Source: Inia geoffrensis (lineage: Eukaryota; Chordata; Mammalia; Artiodactyla; Iniidae). Taken from it: a stretch of DNA of 64,000 nucleotides. How positions within the stretch are numbered: the first letter of the stretch is position 1; every line of letters starts with the position of its first letter. Of the stretch, positions 23,511 through 38,700 are shown in pieces. The notes under the pieces are model-generated. The model had not been told where the DNA came from, did not search any database, and saw nothing but the letters and a program-made list of their open reading frames with translations. Made by a program: the position numbers and the translations under genes. The stretch lies in NCBI GenBank assembly GCA_036417435.1, contig CM070910.1:73888784-73952783 (forward strand). The letters run 5' to 3'.

Positions 23511-24189
23511 TTCCCCATTCCCTAACCCTAACCCTAAACCGAACTCTATCTCTGACCCTCACAAGAAGACTTACCATCACCCGTGCCCAAATCCTAACCC
23601 GTACATGAACACTAACCATGCCCTCAAACGTACGCTAACCCTAACCCATTGCCGTACACTAATATGTACCCTAAACTGTCGCCATTCCCTAACACTAACC
23701 CTAAACCGAAACCTAACACTGAACCTCACCCGAAGCATTACCATAACCCGTGCCCTAATCCCAAACCATACACGAACACTAACCCATGCACTCACACATA
23801 CGCTAACCCCAAACCATTGCTGTACCTTAAACTGTACCCTAAACCCACCCCATTCCCTAACTGTAACCCTAAACTGAACCCATGCCCTGACCCTCACCCG
23901 AAACCTTACTGTCAACTGTGCCATAATCCTAACCCGAACACGAATACTAACCCATGCCCTCACATGAAGGCTAACCCAAAAATGTTGCCGTAACATAAAC
24001 TTTACCCTAAACCTTCCCTGTTCCCTTACCCTAACCCTAACAAGACACCTGACCCTGAACATCACCCAAAGCCTTACACTCACATGTACCTTAATCCTAA
24101 ACCCTACACGAACAGTAAACCGTGCCCCCACACATACACTATTCCTAAAATTTTGCATACCCTAACTTGTACCCTAAACCTTCCCTGTT

Positions 24190-24297
24190 CCCTAAACCTA
24201 ACCCTAATCCTAAAACTAAACCTAAACCATGACCTCAAATTTACGATAACCCTAAATTGATGCCATACCTTAACCTTTAACCTAAACCCTCCCCTTT
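24190..24297 (+). repeat. Short monomer, 108 bp (10 hexamers missing)
   Basis: The marker-to-marker distance here is 108 bp, 60 bp less than a full monomer, so the loss is exactly ten hexamers and the register is kept. It recurs at 30,329-30,436, 36,468-36,575 and 42,607-42,714. Confidence 0.85.
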
Positions 24298-26653
24298 CCG
24301 TAATCCTAACCCTAACCTGAACACTAACCGTGAACCTCACCAGAAGCCCTACCCTCTCCTGTGCCCAAACCCTATACCGTACACGAACACGAACCCATGC
24401 CGTCACATGTACGCTAGCCCTAAACCGTTGCTGCACCCTAAGTTGTACCTTAATCACTCCCATTCCCTAACCCTAACCTTAACCCGAACCCCACCCCTGA
24501 CCCTCACCCGAAGCCTTACCCTCACCCGTGCCCTAATCTTAACCAGTACACTAAAACTAACCTGTGCCCTCACACGGACACTAAACCGAAACCGTTGCCT
24601 TCCAAAAACATGTACTCTAATCCTTCCCTCTTCCTTAACCCAAACCCTAAACAGAAACCTAACACTGACTCTCACCCGAAGCCTTACCCTCACCCGTGAC
24701 CTAATATTAACCAGTACACAAACACTAATCTATGCCCTCACAGGTACACTAACACTAAACAGTTTCCGTACGTTAACCTGTATCCTACACCCTCCCCGTT
24801 CCCTAACCCTAACCCTAACCCGAACCCTAACCCTGACCCTCACCCAAAACCCTACACTCACCTGTTCCCTAATCCTAACCCGTACACGAACACTAACACA
24901 TGCCCTCACTTGTACAGCAAGGCTAAACCGTTGCCATACCCTAATCTGTACCCTAATCCCTCCACGTTCCCTAACCCTAAACCTAAACCGAACCCTAAAC
25001 CTAACACTCACCCGAAGACTTACCCTCACAAGTGCCCTAATCTTAACCAGTACACCAACACTAACCCATGCCCTCACACATATGCTAACCCTAAACCGTT
25101 GCCATACCTTAACCTGTACCCTAAAGCCTCCTCAATAACTAACACTAACCCTAACCTGAACCATAAACCTGACCCTCACCCAAAGCCTTACCCTCACCCG
25201 TGCCCTAATCCTAATCCGTACATGAACACTAATCTGTGCCCTCACACATAGGGTAACACTAAACCGTTGCCGTACCCTAACCTGTACCCTAAAATCCCCG
25301 TACCCTAATCCTAACCCTAACACGAACCCTAACCCTGACCATCACCCGAAGCCTTACCCTCACCGGTGTCCTAATGCAAACCCGTACAAGAACAGTAACC
25401 CATGGCCTCACACGTACACTAACACTAAACTGTTCCGGTACCCTAAACTCTACCCTAAACCCGCCCCGTTCCTTAACACTAACCCTAACCTGAAACCTAA
25501 CACTGCCCCTCACCCGAAGCCTTACCCTCACCCGTGCCCTAACCTTAACCAGTACACCATCACTAACCCGTGCACTCAAACGTACATTAACCATAAAACG
25601 TTCCCATACACTAACATGTACCCTAAACACTCCCCATTCCCTAACCCTAACCCTAACACGAGCCCTAACCCTGACACACACCCGAAGCGTTACCCTCATC
25701 GGTGACATAATATTAATGAGTACTCCAAAACTAACCCATGCCCTAACACGAACGCTAAACCTAAAACTTTCCCGTATGCTAACTGGCACCCTAAACACTC
25801 CCCGTTCCCTAACACTAACCCTAGCCAGAACCCTAACCCTGAACCTCACCCGAAGCCTTACTCTCACCCGTGCCCTAATCCTAACCCGTACACGAACACT
25901 AACCCATGCCTTCACACGGACGCTACCCCTAAACAGCTCCCCTACCATAAATTGTACCCTAAACCCTCCCCGTTCCCTAACACTAACCCTAACCTGAACC
26001 TTAACCCTGACACTCACCAGAAGCCTTACCCTCACCAGTGACCTAATATTAACAATTACACCAACACTAACTTGTGCCCACACAAGTACACTAACACTAA
26101 AACATTCTGGTACCTTAACCTGTACCCTAAATGCTCCCCGTTCCCTATCACTAACCCTAACCCTAATGCTAACCCTGACACTCACCCGAAGCCTTACTCT
26201 AACCCATGCCCTAATATTAACTAGTACACCAACACTAACCCGTGCCCTCAAACGTACGGTAACCCTAAACCTTTCCCGTATCCTAAACTGTACCCTAAAA
26301 CCTCCATTTTCCCTAACTCTAACTCTAACCTGAACCTTAATCCTGACCCTCAACCGAAGCCATACCCTCACCCGTGCACTAATATTAATCATTACACCAA
26401 CACTAACCCGTGCCCTCACACGTACACGAGCCCTAAACCGTTCCACTACCCTAACCTGTACCCTAAATGCTCCCCATTCCCTAACACTAACCCTAACCCT
26501 AATGCTAACCCTGACCCTCACACGAAGCCTTACCCTCTCCCGTGCCTTAATGTTAAACAGTACACCAACATTAACCCATGCCCCCACACTTATGCTAACA
26601 TTAAATTGTTCCAGTACCCTAACCTGTACCCTAAACCCTCCCCATTAACTAAA

Positions 26654-26679
26654 CCTAACCCTAACCCTAACCCTAACCC
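26654..26679 (-). repeat. Longest perfect telomere-repeat run I found, G-quadruplex-capable on minus
   Basis: An uninterrupted run of CCTAA followed by CCCTAA units to CCC gives four CCC tracts plus a fifth CC tract. The minus strand therefore carries four GGG tracts with TTA loops, the human-type telomeric G-quadruplex arrangement. Identical copies occur at 32,793-32,818 and 38,932-38,957. Most monomers keep only about three perfect hexamers. Confidence 0.85.
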
Positions 26680-29650
26680 ATAGACTCACCCGACGCCGTA
26701 CCCTCACCTGTTCCCTAATCCTAACCCGTACACAAACAATAACCCGTGCCCTCACAGGTACGCTAACCCTAAACCGTTGCTGTACCCTAACTTCTACCCT
26801 AATCCCTCTCTTTCCCTAAACCTAACCCTAACCTGAACCCTAAACCTGACCCTCACCCGAAGCCTTAACCTCATCCGTGCCCTAATATTAAGCAGCACGC
26901 CAACACTAAACCATGCCCTCACACGTACGCTAACCGTAAATCATTCCTGTACCCTAACCTGTACTCTAAACCCTCCCCATTCCGTAACCCTAACCCGAAC
27001 CTGAACCCTGAGACTCACCCAAAGCCGTACCCTCAACTGTGCCCTAATGTTAAGCAGTAGAGCAACACTAACCCATGCCCCCACAAGTATGCTAACACTA
27101 AATTGTTCCCGTACTCTAACCTGTACCCTAAACCCTCCCCATTCCCTAACCCTAACCCTAACCCGAACCCTAACACTGAGACTCACCAAAAGCCATACCC
27201 TCACCTGTGCTCTAATCCTAACCCGTAAAAGAACACTAACCTGTGGCCTCACACGTACGCTAACCGTAAACCGTTGCTGAACCCTAACTTGTACCCTAAT
27301 CCCTCCCCATTCCTTAACAAAAAACCTAAATTGAACCCTAAACCTGACCCTCACCCGAAACCTTACCCTCATCCGTGCCCTAATATTAAGCAGTACACCA
27401 ACACTAAACAGTGCTCTCACATGTATGTGAACCTAAATTGTTCCCCTACCCTAACCTGTACCCTAAATCCTCCCTGTTCAACAACCATACCCCGAACGCG
27501 AACCCTAACCCTGACCATCTCACGAAGACTTACCCTCTCCCGTGACCTAATCCTAACCCATAAATGAACACTAACCCATGCCCTCAAATGGACGTTACCC
27601 GTAAACAGCTACTGTACCCTAAATTGTACGCTAATCTCTCCCCATTCCCTAACACTAATGCTAACCAGAACCTTAACCCTAACACTCACCAGAAGCCTTA
27701 CCCTCCCTTGTGCCCTAATATTAACCTGTACTCCAACACTAACCTGTGCCCTCACACGTACGTCAACCCTAAACCGTTCCCATACCCTAAACTGTACCCT
27801 AAAAGCTCCCCATTCCCTAACCCTAAGCCAAACACGAACCATAAACGTGACCATCACCAGAAGCCTTACCCTCACCCGTGACCTAATATTAACCATTACA
27901 TCAACACTAACTCGTGGCCTCCCATGTATGCGAACCCTAAACCATACCAGTACCATAACCTGTACCCTAAACGTTCCCCGTTCCCTAACACTAACCCTAA
28001 CCCTAATGCTAACCCTGACCCGCACCCAAAGCCTTACTCTCACCTTTGCCCTAATATTAAACAGTACACCAACATTAATGCGTGCACTCACACGTATGCT
28101 AACCCTAAACCGTTGCTCTAACTTAAATTATACCGCATACCTCCCCGTTCCCTAACCCTAACCCTAACCGTAACCCTAACCCTGACACTCACCCAAAGCC
28201 ATACCCTCACCTGTGCCCTGATATTACCCAGTACACAAACACTAACCTGTTCCCTCACATGTACGCTAAACCTTAATTGTTTGCATACCCTAACCTGTAC
28301 CCTAAAGGTCCCCATTCCCTAATCCTAACCCTAAACCGAACCCTAACCATGACACTCACCCGAAGCCTTAACCTATCACGTGCCTTAATCTTATCCAGTA
28401 CACCAAAACTAACCCTTACCCTCACACGTATGCTAAACCTAAATTGTTGCTGTACCCTAACCAGTACCCTAAACACTTCCAGTTCTCTAACCCTAACCCT
28501 AAACCGAACTCTAACCCTGACCTTCACCCAAAACCTTAACCTCACACGTACCCTAATCCTAACCCATACACGAACACTAACCCTCGCCCTCACATGTACA
28601 CTATCTCTAAACTGTTGCCGTACCCTAAAGTGTACCCAAACCCTCACCGTTCCGTAACCCTAACCCTAATCAGAACCCTAACAATGACCATCACACGAAG
28701 CCTTACCTTCACCCGAGCACTACTACAAACCCGTACACAAACACTAACCGGTGCTCTCAAATGCATGTTAACCCTAAGTCATTCCTGAAACGTAACCTGT
28801 ACCCTAAACCCTCCCAAATCCCTAATGCAAACCCTAACCCGAACCCTACCACTGACCCTCAAACGGAGCCTTACATCCACCCTTGCCCTAATCTTAACCA
28901 ATACAAAAACACTAACCCGTGCCCTCACACGTACACTAACACTAAACCATTGCCGTACCCTAACTTGCTCCCTAAACCCTACCCGTTCCCTAACCCTAAC
29001 CCTAACATGAACCCGAACCCTCACCCTCACCCAAAGCCTTACCCTCACCCGTGCCCTAACCCTAACCCACACACGATCATTAACCCGTGCCATCACACGT
29101 ACGCTAACCCTAAACCGTTGCCGAACGCTAACTTGTACCCTAATCCCTCCCCATTCCCAAGCCATAACACTAACCTGAACACTAACCTTGACTCTCACAC
29201 GAAGCATTACCCTCACCCGTGCCCTAATCTTAACCTCTAATCCAACACTAACACATACGCTCACAAGTACACTAACCCTAAACCGTTGCTGTACCCTAAA
29301 CTGTACCCTAATACCTCCCCATTCCCTAACCCTCGCCCTAACCTGAAACCTAACCCTAACCCTTACCCGAAGCCTTACCCTAACCAATGCCCAAATCTTA
29401 ACCACCACAACAACACTAACCCATACCCTCAAAGGTAGGCGAACCGTAAACCGTTGCCGTACCCTAACCTGTACACTAATCCCTCCACATTCCTTAACCC
29501 TAACCCTAACCCGAACCCAAATCCTGACCATCACCCGAAGCCTTACCCTCACCCGTGCCCTAATCTTAACCAGAACACCAACACTAAACCTTGCCCTCAC
29601 ACGTACGCTAACCCTAAACCGTTGCTGTACCCTAACCTGTACCGTTACCT

Positions 29651-32600
29651 GTCCCCATTCCCTAACCCTAACCCTAAACCAAACTCTATCTCTGACCCTC
29701 ACAAGAAGACTTACCATCACCCGTGCCCAAATCCTAACCCGTACATGAACACTAACCGTGCCCTCAAACGTACGCTAACCCTAACCCATTGCCGTACACT
29801 AATATGTACCCTAAACTGTCGCCATTCCCTAACCCTAACCCTAAACCGAAACCTAACACTGAACCTCACCCGAAGCATTACCATAACCCGTGCCCTAATC
29901 CCAAACCATACACGAACACTAACCCATGCACTCACACATACGCTAACCCCAAACCATTGCCGTACCTTAAACTGTACCCTAAACCCTCCCCATTCCCTAA
30001 CCGTAACCCTAAACTGAACCCATGCCCTGACCCTCACCCGAAACCTTACTGTCAACTGTGCCATAATCCTAACCCGAACACGAATACTAACCCGTGCCCT
30101 CACATGAAGGCTAACCCAAAAATGTTGCCGTAACATAAACTTTACCCTAAACCTTCCCTGTTCCCTTACCCTAACCCTAACAAGACACCTGACCCTGAAC
30201 ATCACCCAAAGCCTTACACTCACATGTGCCTTAATCCTAAACCCTACATGAACAGTAAACCGTGCCCCACACATACACTATTCCTAAAATTTTGCATACC
30301 CTAACTTGTACCCTAAACCTTCCCTGTTCCCTAAACCTAACCCTAATCCTAAAACTAAACCTAAACCATGACCTCAAATTTACAATAACCCTAAATTGAT
30401 GCCATACATTAACCTTTAACCTAAACCCACCCCTTTCCGTAATCCTAACCCTAACCTGAACACTAACCGTGAACCTCACCAGAAGCCCTACCCTCTCCTG
30501 TGCCCAAACCCTATACCGTACACGAACACGAACCCACGCCGTCACATGTGCGCTAGCCCTAAACCGTTGCTGCACCCTAAGTTGTACCTTAATCACTCCC
30601 ATTCCCTAACCCTAACCTTAACCCGAAACCCACCCCTGACCCTCACCCGAAGCCTTACCCTCACCCGTGCCCTAATCTTAACCAGTACACTAAAACTAAC
30701 CTGTGCCCTCACACGGACACTAAACCGAAACCGTTGCCTTCCAAAAACATGTACTCTAATCCTTCCCTCTTCCTTAACCCAAACCCTAAACAGAAACCTA
30801 ACACTGACTCTCACCCGAAGCCTTACCCTCACCCGTGACCTAATATTAACCAGTACACAAACACTAATCTATGCCCTCACAGGTACACTAACACTAAACA
30901 GTTTCCGTACGTTAACCTGTATCCTACACCCTCCCCGTTCCCTAACCCTAACCCTAACCCGAACCCTAATCCTGACCCTCACCCAAAACCCTACACTCAC
31001 CTGTTCCCTAATCCTAACCCGTACACGAACACTAACACATGCCCTCACTTGTACAGCAAGGCTAAACCGTTGCCATACCCTAATCTGTACCCTAATCCCT
31101 CCACGTTCCCTAACCCTAAACCTAAACCGAACCCTAAACCTAACACTCACCCGAAGACTTACCCTCACAAGTGCCCTAATCTTAACCAGTACACCAACAC
31201 TAACCCATGCCCTCACACATATGCTAACCCTAAACCGTTGCCATACCTTAACCTGCACCCTAAAGCCTCCTCAATAACTAACACTAACCCTAACCTGAAC
31301 CATAAACCTGACCCTCACCCAAAGCCTTACCCTCACCCGTGCCCTAATCCTAATCCGTACATGAACACTAATCTGTGCCCTCACACATAGGGTAACACTA
31401 AACCGTTGCCGTACCCTAACCTGTACCCTAAAATCCCCGTACCCTAATCCTAACCCTAACACGAACCCTAACCCTGACCATCACCCGAAGCCTTACCCTC
31501 ACCGGTGTCCTAATGCAAACCCGTACAAGAACAGTAACCCATGGCCTCACACGTACACTAACACTAAACTGTTCCGGTACCCTAAACTCTACCCTAAACC
31601 CGCCCCGTTCCTTAACACTAACCCTAACCTGAAACCTAACACTGCCCCTCACCCGAAGCCTTACCCTCACCCGTGCCCTAACCTTAACCAGTACACCATC
31701 ACTAACCCGTGCACTCAAACGTACATTAACCATAAAACGTTCCCATACACTAACATGTACCCTAAACACTCCCCATTCCCTAACCCTAACCCTAACACGA
31801 GCCCTAACCCTGACACACACCCGAAGCGTTACCCTCATCGGTGACATAATATTAATGAGTACTCCAAAACTAACCCATGCCCTAACACGAACGCTAAACC
31901 TAAAACTTTCCCGTATGCTAACTGGCACCCTAAACACTCCCCGTTCCCTAACACTAACCCTAGCCAGAACCCTAACCCTGAACCTCACCCGAAGCCTTAC
32001 TCTCACCCGTGCCCTAATCCTAACCCGTACACGAACACTAACCCATGCCTTCACACGGACGCTACCCCTAAACAGCTCCCCTACCATAAATTGTACCCTA
32101 AACCCTCCCTGTTCCCTAACACTAACCCTAACCTGAACCTTAACCCTGACACTCACCAGAAGCCTTACCCTCACCAGTGACCTAATATTAACAATTACAC
32201 CAACACTAACTCGTGCCCACACAAGTACACTAACACTAAAACATTCTGGTACCTTAACCTGTACCCTAAATGCTCCCCGTTCCCTATCACTAACCCTAAC
32301 CCTAATGCTAACCCTGACACTCACCCGAAGCCTTACTCTAACCCATGCCCTAATATTAACTAGTACACCAACACTAACCCGTGCCCTCAAACGTACGGTA
32401 ACCCTAAACCTTTCCCGTACCCTAAACTGTACCCTAAAACCTCCATTTTCCCTAACTCTAACTCTAACCTGAACCTTAATCCTGACCCTCAACCGAAGCC
32501 ATACCCTCACCCGTGCACTAATATTAATCATTACACCAACACTAACCCGTGCCCTCACACGTACACGAGCCCTAAACCGTTCCACTACCCTAACCTGTAC

Positions 32601-35600
32601 CCTAAATGCTCCCCATTCCCTAACACTAACCCTAACCCTAATGCTAACCCTGACCCTCACACGAAGCCTTACCCTCTCCCGTGCCTTAATGTTAAACAGT
32701 ACACCAACATTAACCCATGCCCCCACACTTATGCTAACATTAAATTGTTCCAGTACCCTAACCTGTACCCTAAACCCTCCCCATTAACTAAACCTAACCC
32801 TAACCCTAACCCTAACCCATAGACTCACCCGACGCCGTACCCTCACCTGTTCCCTAATCCTAACCCGTACACAAACAATAACCCGTGCCCTCACAGGTAC
32901 GCTAACCCTAAACCGTTGCTGTACCCTAACTTCTACCCTAATCCCTCTCTTTCCCTAAACCTAACCCTAACCTGAACCCTAAACCTGACCCTCACCCGAA
33001 GCCTTAACCTCATCCGTGCCCTAATATTAAGCAGCACGCCAACACTAAACCATGCCCTCACACGTACGCTAACCGTAAATCATTCCTGTACCCTAACCTG
33101 TACTCTAAACCCTCCCCATTCCGTAACCCTAACCCGAACCTGAACCCTGAGACTCACCCAAAGCCGTACCCTCAACTGTGCCCTAATGTTAAGCAGTAGA
33201 GCAACACTAACCCATGCCCCCACAAGTATGCTAACACTAAATTGTTCCCGTACTCTAACCTGTACCCTAAACCCTCCCCATTCCCTAACCCTAACCCTAA
33301 CCCGAACCCTAACACTGAGACTCACCAAAAGCCATACCCTCACCTGTGCTCTAATCCTAACCCGTAAAAGAACACTAACCTGTGGCCTCACACGTACGCT
33401 AACCGTAAACCGTTGCTGAACCCTAACTTGTACCCTAATCCCTCCCCATTCCTTAACAAAAAACCTAAATTGAACCCTAAACCTGACCCTCACCCGAAAC
33501 CTTACCCTCATCCGTGCCCTAATATTAAGCAGTACACCAACACTAAACAGTGCTCTCACATGTATGTGAACCTAAATTGTTCCCCTACCCTAACCTGTAC
33601 CCTAAATCCTCCCTGTTCAACAACCATACCCCGAACCCGAACCCTAACCCTGACCATCTCACGAAGACTTACCCTCTCCCGTGACCTAATCCTAACCCAT
33701 AAATGAACACTAACCCATGCCCTCAAATGGACGTTACCCGTAAACAGCTACTGTACCCTAAATTGTACGCTAATCTCTCCCCATTCCCTAACACTAATGC
33801 TAACCAGAACCTTAACCCTAACACTCACCAGAAGCCTTACCCTCCCTTGTGCCCTAATATTAACCTGTACTCCAACACTAACCTGTGCCCTCACACGTAC
33901 GTCAACCCTAAACCGTTCCCATACCCTAAACTGTACCCTAAAAGCTCCCCATTCCCTAACCCTAAGCCAAACACGAACCATAAACGTGACCATCACCAGA
34001 AGCCTTACCCTCACCCGTGACCTAATATTAACCATTACATCAACACTAACTCGTGGCCTCCCATGTATGCGAACCCTAAACCGTACCAGTACCATAACCT
34101 GTACCCTAAACGTTCCCCGTTCCCTAACACTAACCCTAACCCTAATGCTAACCCTGACCCGCACCCAAAGCCTTACTCTCACCTTTGCCCTAATATTAAA
34201 CAGTACACCAACATTAATGCGTGCACTCACACGTATGCTAACCCTAAACCGTTGCTCTAACTTAAATTATACCGCATACCTCCCCGTTCCCTAACCCTAA
34301 CCCTAACCGTAACCCTAACCCTGACACTCACCCAAAGCCATACCCTCACCTGTGCCCTGATATTACCCAGTACACAAACACTAACCTGTTCCCTCACATG
34401 TACGCTAAACCTTAATTGTTTGCATACCCTAACCTGTACCCTAAAGGTCCCCATTCCCTAATCCTAACCCTAAACCGAACCCTAACCATGACACTCACCT
34501 GAAGCCTTAACCTATCACGTGCCTTAATCTTATCCAGTACACCAAAACTAACCCTTACCCTCACACGTATGCTAAACCTAAATTGTTGCTGTACCCTAAC
34601 CAGTACCCTAAACACTTCCAGTTCTCTAACCCTAACCCTAAACCGAACTCTAACCCTGACCTTCACCCAAAACCTTAACCTCACACGTACCCTAATCCTA
34701 ACCCATACACGAACACTAACCCTCGCCCTCACATGTACACTATCTCTAAACTGTTGTCGTACCCTAAAGTGTACCCAAACCCTCACCGTTCCGTAACCCT
34801 AACCCTAATCAGAACCCTAACAATGACCATCACACGAAGCCTTACCTTCACCCGAGCACTACTACAAACCCGTACACAAACACTAACCGGTGCTCTCAAA
34901 TGCATGTTAACCCTAAGTCATTCCTGAAACGTAACCTGTACCCTAAACCCTCCCAAATCCCTAATGCAAACCCTAACCCGAACCCTACCACTGACCCTCA
35001 AACGGAGCCTTACATCCACCCTTGCCCTAATCTTAACCAATACAAAAACACTAACCCGTGCCCTCACACGTACACTAACACTAAACCATTGCCGTACCCT
35101 AACCTGTTCCCTAAACCCTACCCGTTCCCTAACCCTAACCCTAACATGAACCCGAACCCTCACCCTCACCCAAAGCCTTACCCTCACCCGTGCCCTAACC
35201 CTAACCCACACACGGTCATTAACCCGTGCCATCACACGTACGCTAACCCTAAACCGTTGCCGAACGCTAACTTGTACCCTAATCCCTCCCCATTCCCAAG
35301 CCATAACACTAACCTGAACACTAACCTTGACTCTCACACGAAGCATTACCCTCACCCGTGCCCTAATCTTAACCTCTAATCCAACACTAAAACATACGCT
35401 CACAAGTACACTAACCCTAAACCGTTGCTGTACCCTAAACTGTACCCTAATACCTCCCCATTCCCTAACCCTCGCCCTAACCTGAAACCTAACCCTAACC
35501 CTTACCCGAAGCCTTACCCTAACCAATGCCCAAATCTTAACCACCACAACAACACTAACCCATACCCTCAAAGGTAGGCGAACCGTAAACCGTTGCCGTA

Positions 35601-35789
35601 CCCTAACCTGTACACTAATCCCTCCACATTCTTTAACCCTAACCCTAACCCGAACCCAAATCCTGACCATCACCCGAAGCCTTACCCTCACCCGTGCCCT
35701 AATCTTAACCAGAACACCAACACTAAACCTTGCCCTCACACGTACGCTAACCCTAAACCGTTGCTGTACCCTAACCTGTACCGTAACCC
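29651..35789 (+). repeat. Higher-order repeat copy 2 (6,139 bp)
   Basis: Nearly identical to copies 1 and 3. Matching landmarks at exactly 6,139-bp spacing include GTACATGAAC at 29,741 and 35,880 and the 108-bp short monomer at 30,329-30,436. Confidence 0.9.
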
Positions 35790-38700
35790 GTCCCCATTCC
35801 CTAACCCTAACCCTAAACCAAACTCTATCTCTGACCCTCACAAGAAGACTTACCATCACCCGTGCCCAAATCCTAACCCGTACATGAACACTAACCGTGC
35901 CCTCAAACGTACGCTAACCCTAACCCATTGCCGTACACTAATATGTACCCTAAACTGTCGCCATTCCCTAACCCTAACCCTAAACCGAAACCTAACACTG
36001 AACCTCACCCGAAGCATTACCATAACCCGTGCCCTAATCCCAAACCATACACGAACACTAACCCATGCACTCACACATACGCTAACCCCAAACCATTGCC
36101 GTACCTTAAACTGTACCCTAAACCCTCCCCATTCCCTAACCGTAACCCTAAACTGAACCCATGCCCTGACCCTCACCCGAAACCTTACTGTCAACTGTGC
36201 CATAATCCTAACCCGAACACGAATACTAACCCGTGCCCTCACATGAAGGCTAACCCAAAAATGTTGCCGTAACATAAACTTTACCCTAAACCTTCCCTGT
36301 TCCCTTACCCTAACCCTAACAAGACACCTGACCCTGAACATCACCCAAAGCCTTACACTCACATGTGCCTTAATCCTAAACCCTACATGAACAGTAAACC
36401 GTGCCCCACACATACACTATTCCTAAAATTTTGCATACCCTAACTTGTACCCTAAACCTTCCCTGTTCCCTAAACCTAACCCTAATCCTAAAACTAAACC
36501 TAAACCATGACCTCAAATTTACAATAACCCTAAATTGATGCCATACATTAACCTTTAACCTAAACCCACCCCTTTCCGTAATCCTAACCCTAACCTGAAC
36601 ACTAACCGTGAACCTCACCAGAAGCCCTACCCTCTCCTGTGCCCAAACCCTATACCGTACACGAACACGAACCCACGCCGTCACATGTGCGCTAGCCCTA
36701 AACCGTTGCTGCACCCTAAGTTGTACCTTAATCACTCCCATTCCCTAACCCTAACCTTAACCCGAAACCCACCCCTGACCCTCACCCGAAGCCTTACCCT
36801 CACCCGTGCCCTAATCTTAACCAGTACACTAAAACTAACCTGTGCCCTCACACGGACACTAAACCGAAACCGTTGCCTTCCAAAAACATGTGCTCTAATC
36901 CTTCCCTCTTCCTTAACCCAAACCCTAAACAGAAACCTAACACTGACTCTCACCCGAAGCCTTACCCTCACCCGTGACCTAATATTAACCAGTACACAAA
37001 CACTAATCTATGCCCTCACAGGTACACTAACACTAAACAGTTTCCGTACGTTAACCTGTATCCTACACCCTCCCCGTTCCCTAACCCTAACCCTAACCCG
37101 AACCCTAACCCTGACCCTCACCCAAAACCCTACACTCACCTGTTCCCTAATCCTAACCCGTACACGAACACTAACACATGCCCTCACTTGTACAGCAAGG
37201 CTAAACCGTTGCCATACCCTAATCTGTACCCTAATCCCTCCACGTTCCCTAACCCTAAACCTAAACCGAACCCTAAACCTAACACTCACCCGAAGACTTA
37301 CCCTCACAAGTGCCCTAATCTTAACCAGTACACCAACACTAACCCATGCCCTCACACATATGCTAACCCTAAACCGTTGCCATACCTTAACCTGTACCCT
37401 AAAGCCTCCTCAATAACTAACACTAACCCTAACCTGAACCATAAACCTGACCCTCACCCAAAGCCTTACCCTCACCCGTGCCCTAATCCTAATCCGTACA
37501 TGAACACTAATCTGTGCCCTCACACATAGGGTAACACTAAACTGTTGCCGTACCCTAACCTGTACCCTAAAATCCCCGTACCCTAATCCTAACCCTAACA
37601 CGAACCCTAACCCTGACCATCACCCGAAGCCTTACCCTCACCGGTGTCCTAATGCAAACCCGTACAAGAACAGTAACCCATGGCCTCACACGTACACTAA
37701 CACTAAACTGTTCCGGTACCCTAAACTCTACCCTAAACCCGCCCCGTTCCTTAACACTAACCCTAACCTGAAACCTAACACTGCCCCTCACCCGAAGCCT
37801 TACCCTCACCCGTGCCCTAACCTTAACCAGTACACCATCACTAACCCGTGCACTCAAACGTACATTAACCATAAAACGTTCCCATACACTAACATGTACC
37901 CTAAACACTCCCCATTCCCTAACCCTAACCCTAACACGAGCCCTAACCCTGACACACACCCGAAGCGTTACCCTCATCGGTGACATAATATTAATGAGTA
38001 CTCCAAAACTAACCCATGCCCTAACACGAACGCTAAACCTAAAACTTTCCCGTATGCTAACTGGCACCCTAAACACTCCCCGTTCCCTAACACTAACCCT
38101 AGCCAGAACCCTAACCCTGAACCTCACCCGAAGCCTTACTCTCACCCGTGCCCTAATCCTAACCCGTACACGAACACTAACCCATGCCTTCACACGGACG
38201 CTACCCCTAAACAGCTCCCCTACCATAAATTGTACCCTAAACCCTCCCCGTTCCCTAACACTAACCCTAACCTGAACCTTAACCCTGACACTCACCAGAA
38301 GCCTTACCCTCACCAGTGACCTAATATTAACAATTACACCAACACTAACTCGTACCCACACAAGTACACTAACACTAAAACATTCTGGTACCTTAACCTG
38401 TACCCTAAATGCTCCCCGTTCCCTATCACTAACCCTAACCCTAATGCTAACCCTGACACTCACCCGAAGCCTTACTCTAACCCATGCCCTAATATTAACT
38501 AGTACACCAACACTAACCCGTGCCCTCACACGTACAGTAACCCTAAACCTTTCCCGTACCCTAAACTGTACCCTAAAACCTCCATTTTCCCTAACACTAA
38601 CTCTAACCTGAACCTTAATCCTGACCCTCAACCGAAGCCATACCCTCACCCGTGCACTAATATTAATCATTACACCAACACTAACCCGTGCCCTCACACG

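Larger units (their letters stand above)
23511..29650 (+). repeat. Higher-order repeat copy 1 (37 monomers, 6,140 bp)
   Basis: Marker hexamers from 23,514 to 29,654 give 37 monomers. Thirty-five are 166-168 bp, one is 108 bp (24,190-24,297) and one is 162 bp (26,982-27,143). It aligns with copy 2 at an offset of 6,140, falling to 6,139 after a 1-base difference near 24,126. Upstream of about 23,510 the match to the sequence before copy 2 fades quickly. Copy 1 differs from copies 2 and 3 somewhat more than those two differ from each other. Confidence 0.9.
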
